Origin: Megalobrama amblycephala
Lineage: Eukaryota > Chordata > Actinopteri > Cypriniformes > Xenocyprididae
NCBI RefSeq assembly: GCF_018812025.1
Contig: NC_063045.1
Span: forward strand, 12,612,384 to 12,676,383
DNA length: 64,000 nt
Reading direction: 5' to 3'
Each line of letters starts with the position of its first letter. Positions within the stretch are counted from its first letter, which is position 1. Below the pieces are notes generated by a model. The model did no database searches. It saw only the letters and a list, made by a program, of their open reading frames with translations, and was not told the origin of the DNA. A program made the translations under genes and the position numbers. This document shows positions 61,501-64,000 of this stretch, piece after piece.

Positions 61501-63745
61501 GAATTAATACCAACATATGAAATTAAATTAAGGACAAGCATCAGAAAAATTGGGAATGTTGGACAATAAATATATAACAGGAATATAACAGCTTGACAGT
61601 AAACTGTTTTTGCAATGTTGTCTTATATTAATGTCAGTTAAAGCAAGACTATGTAAACAAAAAAACACAGCCACTGTGTCCAAATTATGGTATAACAGAC
61701 ACAGCAATGCATCATGTTCAATAAGATCATCATGTTTGAAGCGAGATCCAGGGGATTAAAACATACAATCTATATTTCAGACCTAGTGGAGTAATAGTAA
61801 CAGTAAATGTGTTAAGTTGCATAAAATGGAAATACTCAATAAAGTAGGCTATTTTACCTCAAATGTGTATTCCACAATTGATAACATAAAACACAATAAG
61901 ACAATACAACATTTACTGTAGGTGTCATAAAATTTACTGACAACTTAATTTGAGACTCATTTTGGGTGCGTAAGATGTGATGGTCCAGTTGGCATTTTCA
62001 CCCCAAAATGGCAGTTGTGCAACTGAAGCGCCACCTAGTGGCTGTTACTCAAAAAAAGCATAAAAGTTTCCCCTTTTGACTTCTATACACTGTGGCACAA
62101 CTGAGCAAGGCACCTAACCCCAATCACTCCCTGGGCGCTTCAGCAAAAATGGCTGTCCACTGTTTCAGGAGTGTGTTCAATACTCACTACTGTGTGTGTG
62201 CATGTCACTTCACTTCACTTAACTTATATGTCAGTTTGGTAAAATAATATTAATTGACAGTAGACCACAGATACTTAAAGGATTAGTCCACTTTTAAATA
62301 AATTTTCCTGATAATTTACTCACCCCCATGTCATTCAAGATGTCCATGTCTTTCTTTCTTCAGTCGAAAAGAAATTAAAGTTTTTGATGAAAACATTCCA
62401 GGATTTTTCTCCATATAGTGGACTTCAATGGGCACCAAACAGTTGAAGGTCATAATTAGTTTCACTGCTGCTTCAAATTGTTCAACACGATCCCAGATGA
62501 GAAATAAGGGTCTTATCTAGTGAAACCATCGCTCATTTTCTGAAAAAATGTGAAAAGTTTTAACCAGAAATGCTCATCTTGAACTAGCTCTCTTCTTCTT
62601 CTCCTCTATTAGAATTCCAGCAGTGTAGACACTGCTAAGCATATTACCATATATCTATGGCGTATTACTGCCCTCCACAGGTCAAAGTTTGAACTAATTT
62701 TTATATGCAATATGCTAGTTCAATAGAATATAACAATTAGTTCAAACTTTGGCCTGTGGAGGGCAGTATTACGCTTAGCAGTGTCTACACTGCTGGAATT
62801 CTAATAGAGGAGAAGGAGAGCTAGTTCAAGATGAGCATTTCTGGTTAAAACGTAAAAATATAATTTTCAGTTTTTCTCAGAAATTGATGGTTTCACTAGA
62901 TAAGACCCTTAACTCTCATCTGGGATCGCGGTGAACAATTTGAAACTGCATTAAAACTAATTATGACCTTCAACCGTTTGGAGGCCGTTGAAGTCCACTA
63001 TAAGGAGAAAAATCCTGGAATGTTTTCATCAAAAACTTTAATTTCTTTTTGACTGAAGATAGAAAGACATGGACATCTTGGATGACATGGGGGTGAGTAA
63101 ATTATCAGGAAAAGTTTATTTAAAAGTGGACTAATCCTTTAAAGTGATTTACCTCAGAATATTTAGTAAAATTATTTAGCATATAGTAATTTGTTTCATA
63201 TTATTCTCTCATGTTTTCCAGCTCGCCTTCCCATTCCTGTCATCACCAGAGATTCTTCATCTTCTTCATCATCATCAGGATCATTATCAGTGTTCAAATG
63301 TGTCCTTCTGTGTTCAGTGTTCAAAGTGAGTCACATGACTCTCTCCTGGTACAAAGGTAACAGTTTATTGTCCAGCATCAGTGTGTCTGATCTCATCAGC
63401 AGCGTCTCTCTACACCTGGAGGTGGAAAATCAGGATAACAACACTTATAGTTGTGTGCTGAACAATCCCATCAGCAACCAGACTCAACGTCTCAATGTCA
63501 GTGAACTCTGTCAGACATATGCAGGTACATCATAGAGGATGTTTGTTTTCCAGTTGAGATGCTGTTGGTGAGTTTGTCATAATGCAAGTGCAGGTTCTCG
63601 ATTGGTCATCTCTGCTGTAGTGGGTGTGGCTACTGTTTCCATAGTGATTTATAACATAAGGACCAGAGGAGCTGAACAGAAGCAAAAACACACAAGAATA
63701 TGGATTTCAATCAATTTTTCATTCTTTTCTTTATGTTCTTCTTAA
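58597..63745 (+). CDS. CD2/SLAM-family-like Ig receptor D (rearranged membrane exon)
   Basis: Exons: leader 58597-58639, V-like 61090-61404, C2 63222-63524, membrane 63594-63745 (last exon inferred). The leader is [15 protein letters not shown]. The V-like domain ([16 protein letters not shown] to NVTVYG) is nearest gene A, as is the C2 domain ([21 protein letters not shown]). The native acceptor and first ~50 bp of the membrane exon, as seen in gene C, are deleted. An upstream tgcag now joins in phase to [19 protein letters not shown] and reads on to a TAA at 63743-63745, giving a tail unlike the others ([13 protein letters not shown]...). Intron 1 (2.45 kb) contains intergenic-type modules, so leader and V exon may not be original partners. 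Expression is not proved. Confidence 0.7.
59975..59998. repeat. (TC)n microsatellite
   Basis: Perfect tc dinucleotide run inside gene D intron 1. Confidence 0.9.
60621..60870. repeat. Fold-back repeat arm inside gene D intron 1
   Basis: Begins cagaggtctatagtccaggg and shares cattgaagcggtgt, gacacctgatgataacaagc and gtgctcttgacccttgac with the arms at 49.1 and 52.6 kb. Confidence 0.7.
62088..62225. mobile_element. SINE-like fragment
   Basis: gagcaaggcacctaacccca, ccctgggcgcttcagc and ggctgtccactg resemble the body of common teleost tRNA-derived SINEs. The head with A and B boxes is not apparent. Confidence 0.45.
62279..63138. mobile_element. TTAA-site palindromic element in gene D intron 2
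   Basis: Begins aggattagtccacttttaaa, ends with the inverse, and TTAA flanks both sides (62275-62278 and 63139-63142). The arms are more than 300 bp long and include catgtcattcaagatgtcca and its inverse. It lies just upstream of the C2 exon. Confidence 0.85.
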
Positions 63746-64000
63746 AATCTAAACAAAATGCACTAGATATTTCAGTGTGAAAATGCTTATGCTATGTGAA
63801 ACTTCTTTATTCCACCAGACTAATGTGATTAAGTTCTGCTTTCATAGTATTTTTTCCAATTAAAATGATGAAATATAGTGCATATAGACTAGAGTTTCAG
63901 TTCTCTGTGATACTATATGAACGCCCAGTTTCAGACAATTGAACAACATGAAATATATTACAGGGTTAGTTCACCCAAAAAATGCAGTTTCTGTCATTAA
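63746..64000. other. 3' flank of gene D and edge of a DNA repeat
   Basis: Downstream of the inferred stop I see no clear AATAAA. From about 63961 a repeat starts (cagggttagttcacccaaaa), of the family seen at 3905-4648 and 55193, and is cut by the window end. Confidence 0.5.

Overview
This is vertebrate nuclear DNA, most likely from a cyprinid teleost. It has split genes with GT-AG introns, AT-rich introns, (GATA)n, (TA)n and (ATT)n microsatellites, and dense non-autonomous DNA transposons (hAT with 8-bp target duplications, TTAA-site elements, TA-site MITEs) plus a 5S-derived SINE. Nothing prokaryotic is present. I assembled exons by hand from splice sites, reading phase and family conservation. 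Every multi-exon model reported as complete closes in frame.

Layout. (1) 1.4-12.2 kb, minus: pcyt2, 13 coding exons, 397 aa, the CDP-ethanolamine-forming enzyme. (2) 14.0-16.9 kb, minus: proglucagon, whose transcript can either stop after GLP-1 or splice on to a GLP-2 exon through a donor that overlaps the stop codon. (3) 18.7-30.8 kb, minus: a 26-exon dipeptidyl peptidase IV gene, 745 aa, with complete catalytic machinery. It lies beside the gene for peptides of the type it cleaves. (4) 37.6-38.4 kb, minus: mettl21a, 3 exons, 218 aa. (5) 39.9-63.7 kb, plus: a tandem cluster of four CD2/SLAM-family-like immunoglobulin receptor genes, A to D. Each has a V-like domain lacking the canonical disulphide, a C2 domain with extra cysteines, a transmembrane exon and a short tail without an ITSM. 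Transposons and locus repeats fill the spaces.

The first four genes are conserved. The last 24 kb is a fast-evolving immune-receptor array. Gene A has lost its leader exon, B has two V exons (one missing its first strands), C is the cleanest, and D has a deleted and re-spliced transmembrane exon and a composite first intron.

The most unusual observations are: two displaced fragments of dpp4, namely an intact exon-3 copy inside a TTAA transposon upstream of the gene and an inverted fragment of exon 25 beyond gcg; the overlap of stop codon and splice donor in gcg; the in-frame rescue of the damaged transmembrane exon of gene D; and fold-back repeats around the gene-B transmembrane exon, where one arm serves as the empty site for an hAT insertion in the other.
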